Assembly (NCBI RefSeq): GCF_003025035.1 | Contig: NZ_PYJN01000022.1 | Location: forward strand, 248,001-312,000 | From: Rhizobium sp. SEMIA4064 | GTDB lineage: Bacteria > Pseudomonadota > Alphaproteobacteria > Rhizobiales > Rhizobiaceae | DNA length: 64,000 nt | Direction: 5' to 3' | Shown here: positions 8,625 through 17,798 of the stretch, piece after piece | Layout: each line of letters opens with the position of its first letter | Position numbering within the stretch: the first letter of the stretch is position 1 | Made by a program: the position numbers and the translations under genes | Notes under the pieces: model-generated | The model's input: only the letters and a program-made list of their open reading frames with translations | Told to the model about the DNA's origin: nothing | Databases searched by the model: none

Positions 8625-9647
8625 GTGATCAAGGCTTTGATGATCGAGGCGGAAAACGTGACGCGCTTCCACGACGTCGCGGAAGCGTCGCTCGGCGCCG
8701 GCCAGGTCCGTGTCGGTGTGCGGCACATCGGCCTCTGCGGCAGCGATCTCAACACCTTCAAGGGCCTCAACCCGCTGGTGAAGCTGCCGCGCATTCCCGG
8801 CCATGAAATCGGCGGCGAGATCCTTGCCGTCGGCCCTGGTGTCGATCCCGCCTATGCGCCCGGCCGCCGCGTCATCGTCATGCCCTATACCAATTGCGGA
8901 GAGTGCACCTCCTGCCGCAAGGGCCGCCTCAACGCCTGCCGCTACAACAAGACTCTCGGCGTGCAACAGGATGGCGGTTTGGCTGAAGAGATCGTGCTGC
9001 CGGCTGAAAAACTGATCCTCAACGATACGCTGCCGCCGCGCCACCTGGCACTGGTCGAGCCGCTATCGGTCGGCTTTCACGCTGTCGAACGCGGGCGCGT
9101 AGCAAAAGGCGAGCGCGTCGTCGTCCTTGGCTGCGGCATGATCGGCATGGGCGTCCTGATCGCCGCCGTCGCCCGCGGCGCCGAGGTCATTGCCGTCGAT
9201 CTTAGCGAGGAAAAACGCGCGCTCGCCCGGCAATTCGGCGCCGTCGAGGCGATCGATGCCGGCAGCGAGGATGTTGTCGCCAAGATCAGCGAACTGACAG
9301 GCGATGACGGCGTGGATATTGCCTTCGAGGCCGTCGGCCTGCCCGCGACCTTCACCCAGGCCATCGATCTCGCATGCTTCGGCGGCCGCGTCGTTTATGT
9401 CGGCTATTCCAAGGCGCCGGTCACCTACCAGACGCAGTTCTTCAACCTGAAGGAACTCGACATCATGGGTTCCCGCAACGCCCTGATGCGCGATTTCCAA
9501 AACGTCATCAGCCATCTTGAGAAAATCGGCGACAAGGCCGACGCGCTGATCTCGAAGGTCTTTCCGTTTGAAGAGGCCGAAAAAGCGCTGCCCTATTGGG
9601 ACAGCAACCGCAATGCGCTGAAGATCGTGATTGAGCGCGGCGCCTGA
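8625..9647 (+). CDS. Zinc-dependent alcohol dehydrogenase, MDR superfamily (polyol/sugar-acid dehydrogenase-like)
   Basis: A 340-residue medium-chain dehydrogenase starting at GTG 8625 behind a strong GGGAGGAG site. Catalytic-zinc ligands are visible in GLCGSDL (Cys) and GHEIGGE (His-Glu). The structural zinc site is the cluster NCGECTSCRKGRLNAC (C-x2-C-x2-C-x7-C). The Rossmann NAD(P) motif is VVVLGCGMIGMGVL, followed by an acidic Asp (IAVDLS), which favours NAD. The subfamily includes sorbitol, threonine and L-idonate/galactonate 5-dehydrogenases; the substrate is probably a secondary alcohol of a sugar, polyol or sugar acid. It follows the RND genes by 39 bp and could be read through from them, but no functional link is evident. 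Confidence 0.85.
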   Translation: MIKALMIEAENVTRFHDVAEASLGAGQVRVGVRHIGLCGSDLNTFKGLNPLVKLPRIPGHEIGGEILAVGPGVDPAYAPGRRVIVMPYTNCGECTSCRKGRLNACRYNKTLGVQQDGGLAEEIVLPAEKLILNDTLPPRHLALVEPLSVGFHAVERGRVAKGERVVVLGCGMIGMGVLIAAVARGAEVIAVDLSEEKRALARQFGAVEAIDAGSEDVVAKISELTGDDGVDIAFEAVGLPATFTQAIDLACFGGRVVYVGYSKAPVTYQTQFFNLKELDIMGSRNALMRDFQNVISHLEKIGDKADALISKVFPFEEAEKALPYWDSNRNALKIVIERGA

Positions 9648-9673
9648 CATTCGCACATTCCCGAACCGCCCAC

Positions 9674-12600
9674 TCAAGACGTCGAAGATATCGGCGTCTC
9701 TACTTGCTGCTTCGTCGACCACCTACTGTGCAGTTTGGCTAGCATCAGGTAGATGATCGGCGTCGTGTAGAGCGTCAGGACCTGCGATACGATCAGGCCG
9801 CCGACGATGGTGATGCCGAGGGGACGGCGGAGTTCTGCGCCGGGGCCGGTGGCGATGATCAGCGGGATGGCGCCCATCAGGGCGGCGAGCGTGGTCATCA
9901 GGATCGGACGGAAGCGTTTCAGGCAGGCTTCGTAGATTGCCTCGTCCGACGGCAGGCCTAACATGCGTTCGCCCTGCAACGCGAAATCCACCATCATGAT
10001 ACCGTTCTTCTTGACGATGCCTATCAAGAGAATGATGCCGATGAAGGCGATGATCGTCAGTTCCGTGCCGCTGATGACCAGCGCCAGCAGAGCGCCGAGA
10101 CCGGCTGAGGGCAGCGTCGAGATGATTGTCAGCGGATGCGCCAGGCTCTCGTAGAGGATCCCGAGAACGATATAGACCGTGAGCAACGCCGCCAGAAGCA
10201 ACAGTGGCTGGCTGCTCGAAGATTGCGTGATGCTGGCCGCATCGCCGGCAAAATCCGCATGCAGCGTATCCGGCAGATGCATTTGCAGCACCGCCTGTTG
10301 GATGGCATCGTTTGCTGCTTCAAGCGTCGTATTGAGCGCCAGATTGTAGGAGATGGTCACGGAGGGATATTGCCCCTGGTGATTGACCACCAGCGGCGCC
10401 AGGGTCCGCTCGACCGACGCCACGGCACTGAGCGGAATCTGAATGCCGCCCGACGCCGGCACATAGAGCTTGGAGATATCGTTGGGATCGCGGGCGTAGC
10501 TGGGATCGGCCTCCAGCACGACGCGATATTGATTGCGCTGGGTATAGATGGTCGAAACTTGCCGCTGCGCAAAAGCATTGTTGAGCGCTGCGTCGATCGA
10601 CTGGATACTGACGCCGAGCCGCGAGGCTTCGGCGCGGTTGATGTTGACCGTCGCCTGCAAGCCGTTCGGCTGCCGGTCGGTGGCGACATCGGTTAGCCCT
10701 GGCAGCTTCTGCATGCGAGCGAGCACTTTCGGCGCCCAATCCACCAGCTCGTCGTAGTTCGCACCCCAGAGCGTGAATTGATATTGCGACTGCGATTGGC
10801 GCCCGCCAGCGCGGATATCGCCCGGCGAAAACAGGAAGGTGCTGAGACCGGGAATGGCCATCAGTTGCTTACGCAGCCGGTCGATCACCTCGGCGGTCGA
10901 AACGCGTTCCGATTCGGGTTTCAGCGAAATGAACAATTGCCCGCGATTGATCGAACTCGAAAAGCCACCACCACCCACGGAAGAGCCGACACCGGAGACG
11001 GCCGGATCCCTGCCGACCATATCGGCCGCCTGTTGCTGCAACTTGGCCATGGCGGGATAGGAAATATCGGTTGCCGCCTCCGTGCCGCCCTGGATGTAGC
11101 CTGTATCGTCCTGCGGAATGAAGCCTTTCGGCACCTTGACATAGAGATAGCCGGACATGACGACGCAGGCGAGGATGACGAGGACGGAGAGCACGCGATG
11201 ATGCAGCACCGCCTTCAGCGTCCGGCCATAGAAATTGGTGATTGCGCCGAGCGTCCCTTCGACGATCCGGCCGAACAAACCCGGTCGGGCTTCCATATCG
11301 CGCGCCCGCAGCCGGTGGCCGCAGATCATCGGCGTCAGCGTCAAGGACACCAAGGTCGAGACCACGATGGTGAAGCCGAGCGTCAGCGAGAACGTCTGGA
11401 AGAAACGGCCGACGATGCCGCCCATGAAGAACAGCGGAATAAAGGCGGCAAGCAAGGAGAGGCTGATCGAAACGACCGTGAAGCCGATCTGTTTCGCGCC
11501 TTCGAGTGCGGCCCGCATCGGCTTCATGCCGATTTCGAGATTGGCGTAGATGTTCTCGATCATCACGATGGCATCGTCGACGACGAAGCCGACGGAAACG
11601 GCAAGCGCCATCAGCGACAGATTGTCGATCGACAGTCCGAAGAGCCACATGGCGGCGAAGGTGCCGCAGAGCGACAATGGCACGGTGACCCCGGCCGCGA
11701 AGGTGGTTGTTGCGCGCCGCAGGAAAACGAAGACCACAGCCATGACCAGGCAGATGGTGGCGAGCAGCGTCCATTGCATGTCGGTGACGCTGGCATGGAT
11801 CGTTGTGGTGCGGTCGGAGAGAACCGCGATGCGGACACCGGACGGGATGAGGCTCTGCAATTCGGGGATCAGCGCCTTGACGCCATCAACCGTGGCAATG
11901 ACGTTGGCGTCCGCTTCCTTGGTGATGTTGAGCAGCACGGCCGGTTTGCCGTCATACCAGGCATCCGAGCGGCTGTTGCGCACGCCCGGCTCGACCGTGG
12001 CGACATCGGAAAGGCGAACGGCCGTGCCGTCGCCGCTTTGTACGATGATCCGGCCATAAGCCTCAGGGGTCCGTAACTGACCATTCATGGAAATGGAGAA
12101 GGCAGCGCTGTTGCCGTCGATCGAGCCTATAGGGCCGAGCACATTGGCATTGACGATTGCCGTACGGATGCTGTCCAGCGACAGGCCCATGGCGGAGAGC
12201 CTATCGGGATCGAGCCTCACGCGCACGGCCGGCTGATCGGCGCCGCTGACGGTGACGCCGCCGACGCCGTCCACCTGCGAGATGCGCTGCACCACCACGG
12301 TATCGGCCGCGTCGTAGATGGCGCTCGGCGATACATTGTCCGATGTCAGCGCCAGGATCAGCACAGGTGCTGCGGCCGGGTTGATCTTGCGGAAGGAGGG
12401 CAAGGTCGGTAGATCGCCGGGCAGATCGGTCGCGGCCGCGTTCAGCGCAGCCTGCACATCCTGCGCCGCGCCATCGACACTGCGCGACAGATCGAATTGT
12501 GCGACGATGCTGCTCGATCCAAGTGAGCTGACCGAGGTCAACTGCGTGATGCCGGCGATGGTGCCGAGATGTCGCTCAAGGGGCGCTGCGACGCTTGCCG

Positions 12601-12778
12601 CCATGCTGGCGGGGTCGGCGCCGGGACGGCTGGCGGAAACGACGATCGTCGGCAGATCGACGGTCGGCAGGCTCGCCACCGGCAGGAAGCGGTAGGAAAC
12701 GATGCCGAGGATCATCAACCCGATCGCCAGAAGCGTCGTCCCGACAGGACGTTTGATGAACGGCTCGGAGAGATTCAT
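9674..12778 (-). CDS. mdtC: RND efflux transporter subunit, MdtC-like
   Basis: A 1034-residue RND inner-membrane protein and the last gene of an mdtABC-type operon. It begins MNLSEPFIKRPVGTTLL (TM1). It carries the TM4 acidic pair in SVGFVVDDAIVMIENIYAN and the Lys-containing TM10 segment GIVKKNGIMMVDFAL. Similarity is closest to MdtC (FxxRPVxTxLLxxGxxxxG, LPTVDLPTIVVSASRPGA). In E. coli MdtB and MdtC form a B2C heterotrimer, unlike the homotrimeric AcrB. It overlaps the mdtB-like gene by ATGA at 12775-12778, so translation is coupled. Expected to export bile-salt-like amphiphiles, novobiocin or plant phenolics; the substrate is not shown here. It converges with the alcohol dehydrogenase gene. 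Confidence 0.9.
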   Translation of the reverse strand: MNLSEPFIKRPVGTTLLAIGLMILGIVSYRFLPVASLPTVDLPTIVVSASRPGADPASMAASVAAPLERHLGTIAGITQLTSVSSLGSSSIVAQFDLSRSVDGAAQDVQAALNAAATDLPGDLPTLPSFRKINPAAAPVLILALTSDNVSPSAIYDAADTVVVQRISQVDGVGGVTVSGADQPAVRVRLDPDRLSAMGLSLDSIRTAIVNANVLGPIGSIDGNSAAFSISMNGQLRTPEAYGRIIVQSGDGTAVRLSDVATVEPGVRNSRSDAWYDGKPAVLLNITKEADANVIATVDGVKALIPELQSLIPSGVRIAVLSDRTTTIHASVTDMQWTLLATICLVMAVVFVFLRRATTTFAAGVTVPLSLCGTFAAMWLFGLSIDNLSLMALAVSVGFVVDDAIVMIENIYANLEIGMKPMRAALEGAKQIGFTVVSISLSLLAAFIPLFFMGGIVGRFFQTFSLTLGFTIVVSTLVSLTLTPMICGHRLRARDMEARPGLFGRIVEGTLGAITNFYGRTLKAVLHHRVLSVLVILACVVMSGYLYVKVPKGFIPQDDTGYIQGGTEAATDISYPAMAKLQQQAADMVGRDPAVSGVGSSVGGGGFSSSINRGQLFISLKPESERVSTAEVIDRLRKQLMAIPGLSTFLFSPGDIRAGGRQSQSQYQFTLWGANYDELVDWAPKVLARMQKLPGLTDVATDRQPNGLQATVNINRAEASRLGVSIQSIDAALNNAFAQRQVSTIYTQRNQYRVVLEADPSYARDPNDISKLYVPASGGIQIPLSAVASVERTLAPLVVNHQGQYPSVTISYNLALNTTLEAANDAIQQAVLQMHLPDTLHADFAGDAASITQSSSSQPLLLLAALLTVYIVLGILYESLAHPLTIISTLPSAGLGALLALVISGTELTIIAFIGIILLIGIVKKNGIMMVDFALQGERMLGLPSDEAIYEACLKRFRPILMTTLAALMGAIPLIIATGPGAELRRPLGITIVGGLIVSQVLTLYTTPIIYLMLAKLHSRWSTKQQVETPISSTS

Positions 12779-15700
12779 GTCCCGCCACCCGCAACTTCGT
12801 CCAGTTCCTGAGCCGGCGTGCCGGTCGGCCGTCCGACGATCCGGGCTCGCAGGTTTTCGAAAGCGAGGTAGATCACCGGCGTCGTATAGAGCGTCAGAAG
12901 CTGGGACAGCACCAGGCCGCCGATGATGGTGATGCCGAGAGGGATGCGCAGCTCCGCTCCGGTGCCTTGCGCCAGCGCCAATGGCAGGGCGCCGAAGAGG
13001 GCCGCGAGCGTCGTCATCATGATCGGGCGGAAGCGCAGGATCGAGGCTTTCAGTATAGCCTCGCGCGGCGCCAGCCCCTCCTTGCGTTCGGCCTCCAGCG
13101 CGAAGTCGATCATCATGATCGCGTTCTTCTTGACGATACCCATCAGCAGCACGATGCCGATGAGCGCGATGATCGACAGGTCCTGTCCGAACAGCATCAG
13201 CGCCAGCAGCGCACCGACGCCCGCCGACGGCAAGGTCGACAGGATCGTCACCGGATGCACCGCGCTCTCGTAAAGCAGGCCGAGAACGATATAGATCGTC
13301 ACGACAGCGGCGAGGATCAGCCAGGGCTCACCTGCAAGCGACGAGGCGAACTCCTCCGCATCGCCGGAATAGTTGCGCTGAATCGTATTTGGCATGCCGA
13401 TATCGCGTTCCGCCGCCTGGACTTCGGTAACGGCCTCGCTGAGCGACGCGCCCTTGGCGAGATCGAAACTGAGGGTCACGGCCGGAAACTGTTCGTCATG
13501 GCTGATGACCAGCGGCGCCGTCATGAACGAAGCTGTCGTAAAGGCGTTGAGCGGCACCTGCGTGTCGCCGGCGCCTGCGACATAGAGCTTGTCGAGCGAT
13601 TTCGGGTCGGATTGATATTGCGGTGCGGCCTCGAGGATGACGCGGTATTGATTGGCCTGACCGTAGATCGTGGCGATCTGGCGCTGGCCGAATGCATCGT
13701 TCAGCGTGTCGCTGACGGCCTGCATCGACACACCCAGTCGAGAGGCGGTTTCGCGGTCGACATTGACGAAGATGCGGCCGCCGCCCATCTCGACCTCCGA
13801 GGCGACGTCGATCAGCTTCGGGCTCTCCTGCAGCCGCTGCGCCAGTTTCTCAGCCCACTCCACCACGGTCGCGGTGTCCGTGCCGGTTAGCGTATACTGA
13901 TAGGGTGCGCGGCTGACACGCGTACTGATCGAGATGCCACGCACGCTCTGGAAGGTAACGTGGATGCCCGGCAGATCGACCACTTCACCACGCATGCGGT
14001 CGATGATTTCGGCTGCCGACGCCGCGCGCTGGCCCCTGGGCTTCAATATGAGGCTGAGATTGCCGGTGTTGGACGTCAGGTTGCTGGCGCTGGTGCCGAC
14101 GACCGAGACGATACCGGTTACGTCAGGGTCTTTGCGCAGCCGCTCAGCCACAGTCTCCTGCGTCTGTTTCATCGCTTCGAAGGAAGTGGTGGGCTCCGTC
14201 TCGACGACGGCGGTGATCAGGCCTGTATCCTGCGCCGGCAGGAAGCCCTTGGGAATGACGATGTAAAGCGCGATCGTAGCGGCAAGCGTCACCACCGTGA
14301 CCAGCAGCATCAAGGCGCTGCGGTCCACCACCCAGACGAGGCTGCGGCGATAGCCCTCGATCAACCGTCCCATGCCGCGATCGGTACCCGCCAGCAAACC
14401 GCCGCGATGCTCTTTCGGCTTGCGCAGGATGCGGGCGCACATCATCGGCGTCAATGTCAGCGAGATCACCGCCGACACCACCACAGCGATGGTTAGCGTC
14501 AACGCAAACTCGCGGAACATGCGCCCGACGATGCCGGTCATGAACAGCAGCGGGATGAAGACGGCGATCAGCGAGAAAGTCAGCGAGATGATGGTGAAGC
14601 CGATTTCGCCGGCGCCCTTCAGCGCCGCCTGCATCGGTTTCTCGCCCTCCTCGATGTGGCGGGCGATGTTCTCGATCATCACGATGGCGTCGTCGACGAC
14701 GAAGCCGGTACCGATCGTCAGCGCCATCAGCGATAGATTGTCGAGGCTGAAGCCGGCAAACCACATGACACCGAAAGTCGCGATCAGCGACAGCGGCAAG
14801 GCTACGCCGGCGATGAAGGTCGCCGTCACCGTTCGCAGGAACAGGAGAACAACGAGGATGACCAGGCCGATACTGACGACGAGCGTCCATTGCACGTCAT
14901 GGATCGAAGCGCGGATCGTCTCGGTCCGGTCGTTGACGATGTCGAGCGAGATACCGGCCGGCAGCGCCTGCTTTAGTCGCGGAAGCTGCTGCAGCACGCT
15001 CTCGACCGTCTGAATGACGTTGGCGCCCGGCTGACGCATGATGTCGAGGATAACCGCTGGCTGGCCCTGATACCAAGCGCCGACGCGATTGTTTTCCAGC
15101 CCTTCGACAACGGTGGCGACGTCCTTCAACTGGACCGGCGCGTTGTTGCGATAGGCGACAATGACGGATTTATAGATGTTGGGATCGACGATCTGGTCGT
15201 TGGCGGCGAGCGTGAAGCTCTGCTGCGTACCGTCGAGCGCCCCTTTGGCGCCGGCAACACTGGCATTGGTAATTGCTGTGCGCAGATCCTCCAGTGCCAG
15301 GCCGTAGGAGGCAAGCCGTGGAAGGTCGGCCTGGATGCGGATTGCCGGCTTGACGCCGCCCTGAATGTTGACGTCGCCGACCCCTGTGACTTCGCTCAGC
15401 CGCTGCGCCATCATCGTATCGGCGAAATCGCTGAGTTCGCGGATCGAATAGCTATTGGAGCGCAATGCCAGCGTGACGATCGGCGTATCGGCCGGGTTCA
15501 CCTTCGAGTAGGTCGGCGGATAGGGCAGCGTGCGCGGCAATGTCGAACCGGCGGCATTGATTGCCGCCTGAACGTCCTGAGCCGCGCCATCGATATCGCG
15601 GCCGAGATCGAATTGCAGCGTGATCTGGCTGATGCCGAAGGCGCTCGACGAGGTCATCGACGCCAGCGACGGGATCTGCCCGAGCGGCCGTTCCAGCGGC

Positions 15701-15894
15701 GCGGTCACCAATGCCGCCATCGTATCGGGATCGGCACCTGGCAATTGCGTCGTCACCCGGATCGTCGGAAAATCCACCTGCGGCAGCGGCGCCACCGGCA
15801 GGAAGAGGTAGCCGAGAATGCCGCCCAGCAGCACCGCGACCCCGAGAAGCGAGGTGGCAACCGGCCTGGAGATGAAGAGCGACGAGACGTTCAT
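12775..15894 (-). CDS. mdtB: RND efflux transporter subunit, MdtB-like
   Basis: A 1039-residue RND protein, the middle gene of the mdtABC-type operon. The N-terminus MNVSSLFISRPVATSLLGVA and the LPQVDFPTIRVTTQLPGA loop match MdtB/MdtC-type pumps. The proton relay is in GTGFVVDDAIVMIENIARH (TM4) and GIVKKNAIMMIDFALEAE (TM10). The periplasmic porter domain has YSKVNPADTPIVTLAL, which is MdtB-like. It overlaps both neighbours by ATGA (15891-15894 and 12775-12778), giving tight stoichiometric expression. With the MdtC-like partner it should form a heterotrimer. The C-terminus is slightly extended (RPTGTPAQELDEVAGGGT). Confidence 0.9.
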   Translation of the reverse strand: MNVSSLFISRPVATSLLGVAVLLGGILGYLFLPVAPLPQVDFPTIRVTTQLPGADPDTMAALVTAPLERPLGQIPSLASMTSSSAFGISQITLQFDLGRDIDGAAQDVQAAINAAGSTLPRTLPYPPTYSKVNPADTPIVTLALRSNSYSIRELSDFADTMMAQRLSEVTGVGDVNIQGGVKPAIRIQADLPRLASYGLALEDLRTAITNASVAGAKGALDGTQQSFTLAANDQIVDPNIYKSVIVAYRNNAPVQLKDVATVVEGLENNRVGAWYQGQPAVILDIMRQPGANVIQTVESVLQQLPRLKQALPAGISLDIVNDRTETIRASIHDVQWTLVVSIGLVILVVLLFLRTVTATFIAGVALPLSLIATFGVMWFAGFSLDNLSLMALTIGTGFVVDDAIVMIENIARHIEEGEKPMQAALKGAGEIGFTIISLTFSLIAVFIPLLFMTGIVGRMFREFALTLTIAVVVSAVISLTLTPMMCARILRKPKEHRGGLLAGTDRGMGRLIEGYRRSLVWVVDRSALMLLVTVVTLAATIALYIVIPKGFLPAQDTGLITAVVETEPTTSFEAMKQTQETVAERLRKDPDVTGIVSVVGTSASNLTSNTGNLSLILKPRGQRAASAAEIIDRMRGEVVDLPGIHVTFQSVRGISISTRVSRAPYQYTLTGTDTATVVEWAEKLAQRLQESPKLIDVASEVEMGGGRIFVNVDRETASRLGVSMQAVSDTLNDAFGQRQIATIYGQANQYRVILEAAPQYQSDPKSLDKLYVAGAGDTQVPLNAFTTASFMTAPLVISHDEQFPAVTLSFDLAKGASLSEAVTEVQAAERDIGMPNTIQRNYSGDAEEFASSLAGEPWLILAAVVTIYIVLGLLYESAVHPVTILSTLPSAGVGALLALMLFGQDLSIIALIGIVLLMGIVKKNAIMMIDFALEAERKEGLAPREAILKASILRFRPIMMTTLAALFGALPLALAQGTGAELRIPLGITIIGGLVLSQLLTLYTTPVIYLAFENLRARIVGRPTGTPAQELDEVAGGGT

Positions 15895-17435
15895 TGCTGT
15901 TGCGTTGACGTAGCGGATGGATTGGTGGAAGCGGCGTCGCCCCCGCCTGTATTACCGTTGGTATTGGCGTCATTGCCGCCGGCACCGTCCGCATTGTGCC
16001 TGCGGTGGCCACCGTTGCCGGCACCCTGGCCGCCATTACCGTTCTGGCCCCCACTACCGCCCTGGCCATTGTGCTGGCGATGCGGACGCTGGCCATCGCT
16101 GGCCGTATTGCCGTCAGTTTGAGCCTGATTGGGTTGAGCTGCGTTTTCGGCAACCGGCTGGCCATCGACCGCGGGCGGCGTTGCGGCCGGTGCAGCCGCG
16201 CCGGCTCCGGCGGAAATCTGCACTTTCGAACCGTCCTGCAGCCGGGCAAAGCCCGTCGTCACCACCTTGTCGCCGGGGGCTAGACCATCGGCGATGACAG
16301 CCTGCACATCGTCCTGCTGGCGCACTGTTACCGGCTTCATGGCAACCGTTTGATCCTGCCGGACGATATAGACAAAGGTGCCGTTCGGGCCGCGCTGCAC
16401 GGCGGCGGTCGGAATGACCGTCACACCCTTCAGCGTCTCGACGAGCAGGCGAGCGTTGACGAAGGCGCCCGGCCACAGCGCCAGCTTGTCGTTCGGGAAA
16501 TTGGCTTTCAGCTTCACCGTACCCGTGGTCGGATCGACCTGGTTGTCGACCACCGCCAGCGTGCCGTTGTCGATCACCGTCTGGCCGTTGCTCGCGATCG
16601 CCTGGACGGAAAGTGCCCCCGTCGCGCTCGCTGCGTTAACGCGGGCAAGCTGCTGCTGCGGAATGGAGAACAGGACGGAAATCGGCTTGATCTGCGACAG
16701 CGTCACGATGCCCGTCGCATCCGACGAGCTGACGAGATTGCCGACATCGACATTGCGGATGCCGGTGCGCCCGTCGATCGGCGCCTCGATCGTCGTATAG
16801 TCGAGCGTCGCCTGCGCGCTTTCGATGGCTGCCTGGTCGGACTGGATCTGCGCCGTATATTGCGCCACCAGGGATGTCGAGGTATCGACCTGCTGCTGGG
16901 TACCCGAAGCGGTCGCCACCATGCGCTGAAAACGCTCGAGATCGCGTTTCGCACCAGCCAGCAAGGCCTCGTCCTGCGCCTTCTTGGCGATGGCCTGGTC
17001 GAGCTGGGCCTTATAGACGGCATCGTCGATGCGGGCGATGACGTCGCCCTTCTTGATATCCTGGCCTTCCTCGAAACCGATTTCGACGATCTTGCCGCTG
17101 ACCTGGGCGCGCACCGTCACCGTGTTCAGCGCCTTCACCGAGCCGACACCGTCGATATAGACGGGCACATCGGTGGATTTTGCATCCGCCGCCAGCACCG
17201 GGACCGGGCCAGTGAATTGCGAAAGGCTGCCACGCCGCCGTCCGCCGCCTTGACCAAAACCCTGACCCTGATTGCCACGGCGTTCGCCCTGGGCCTGCTC
17301 GCCGGGCGCAGCCGCGCTCTGATAGCCGAGCAGACGCTCGGCGCTGCCAAGCCAGCGCTCACGCGTCACATAGGCGCCATAGGCCACGGCGCCAATCACT
17401 GCTATCGACATCAGGACCCGAAATGTCCGAGCCAT
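15891..17435 (-). CDS. mdtA: RND efflux periplasmic adaptor, MdtA-like, with disordered tails
   Basis: A 514-residue adaptor and first gene of the mdtABC-type operon. ATG 17435 is chosen because AAGGAAGG precedes it; a GTG six codons upstream would overlap that site. One N-terminal membrane segment (FRVLMSIAVIGAVAYGAYV) is followed by a Gly/Gln/Arg-rich stretch (about residues 50-70). Next come the lipoyl domain (VRAQVSGKIVEIGFEEGQDI), the hairpin, the second lipoyl half (TTIEAPIDGRTGIRNVDVGN) and the beta-barrel. After about residue 405 there is a tail of roughly 100 residues, almost only Gly, Asn, Gln, Ala, Ser and His, which is absent from E. coli MdtA (about 415 residues). The core is a normal membrane fusion protein; the function of the tail is unknown. 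Confidence 0.88.
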   Translation of the reverse strand: MARTFRVLMSIAVIGAVAYGAYVTRERWLGSAERLLGYQSAAAPGEQAQGERRGNQGQGFGQGGGRRRGSLSQFTGPVPVLAADAKSTDVPVYIDGVGSVKALNTVTVRAQVSGKIVEIGFEEGQDIKKGDVIARIDDAVYKAQLDQAIAKKAQDEALLAGAKRDLERFQRMVATASGTQQQVDTSTSLVAQYTAQIQSDQAAIESAQATLDYTTIEAPIDGRTGIRNVDVGNLVSSSDATGIVTLSQIKPISVLFSIPQQQLARVNAASATGALSVQAIASNGQTVIDNGTLAVVDNQVDPTTGTVKLKANFPNDKLALWPGAFVNARLLVETLKGVTVIPTAAVQRGPNGTFVYIVRQDQTVAMKPVTVRQQDDVQAVIADGLAPGDKVVTTGFARLQDGSKVQISAGAGAAAPAATPPAVDGQPVAENAAQPNQAQTDGNTASDGQRPHRQHNGQGGSGGQNGNGGQGAGNGGHRRHNADGAGGNDANTNGNTGGGDAASTNPSATSTQQQ

Positions 17436-17798
17436 CAACACACCTTCCTTCACAGCTCCGGCTTCAATGATCTGCCGGTGCGATACAGGCGCGACTTTAG
17501 CTTGCAGCTCGTCGCTAAGGAATTTGGTATGGCCATTAAATTTTGTCCATTTTTGTGTGGCTTAGCGCAACAAACTGTTACATTGGACGAAAATCAAGAT
17601 TGCGGTTGTAGGCGAGGAAACCGCGGAGCACGTCCTCCTTGTCTTACAAACTCTGGGCAACGCCTATGGTTCGAACGCCTTGGTGTTTCCACTCAGGCCT
17701 TGCCGCCGGCGCCTCTCGCTTTACGTGTGGACGCCGATAAAATGCGGATATTAGGTGGGCTAGTCGTCCGGCAATCGACGGGCCTGCTGGGACAGAAG
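17436..17798. other. Intergenic region upstream of the mdtABC-like operon
   Basis: A 363-bp stretch without a convincing gene. It must hold the promoter of the minus-strand mdtABC-like operon, and it has AT-rich sequence around 17525-17600, but I could not single out a confident -35/-10 pair or operator. A long plus-strand open frame crossing it and the mdtA gene is an antisense shadow. Confidence 0.4.

Noticed and set aside
10778..12076. 432-codon open frame on plus strand opposite mdtC
   Set aside because: Arg/Asp/Gly-rich antisense shadow typical of high-GC DNA; the minus strand encodes a full-length conserved RND protein.
17520..17610. Possible operator or promoter in the AT-rich part of the mdtABC upstream region (TGTCCA near 17546 and TGGACG near 17584)
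   Set aside because: The inverted arms are only six bases and far apart; no matching -35/-10 pair was convincing.
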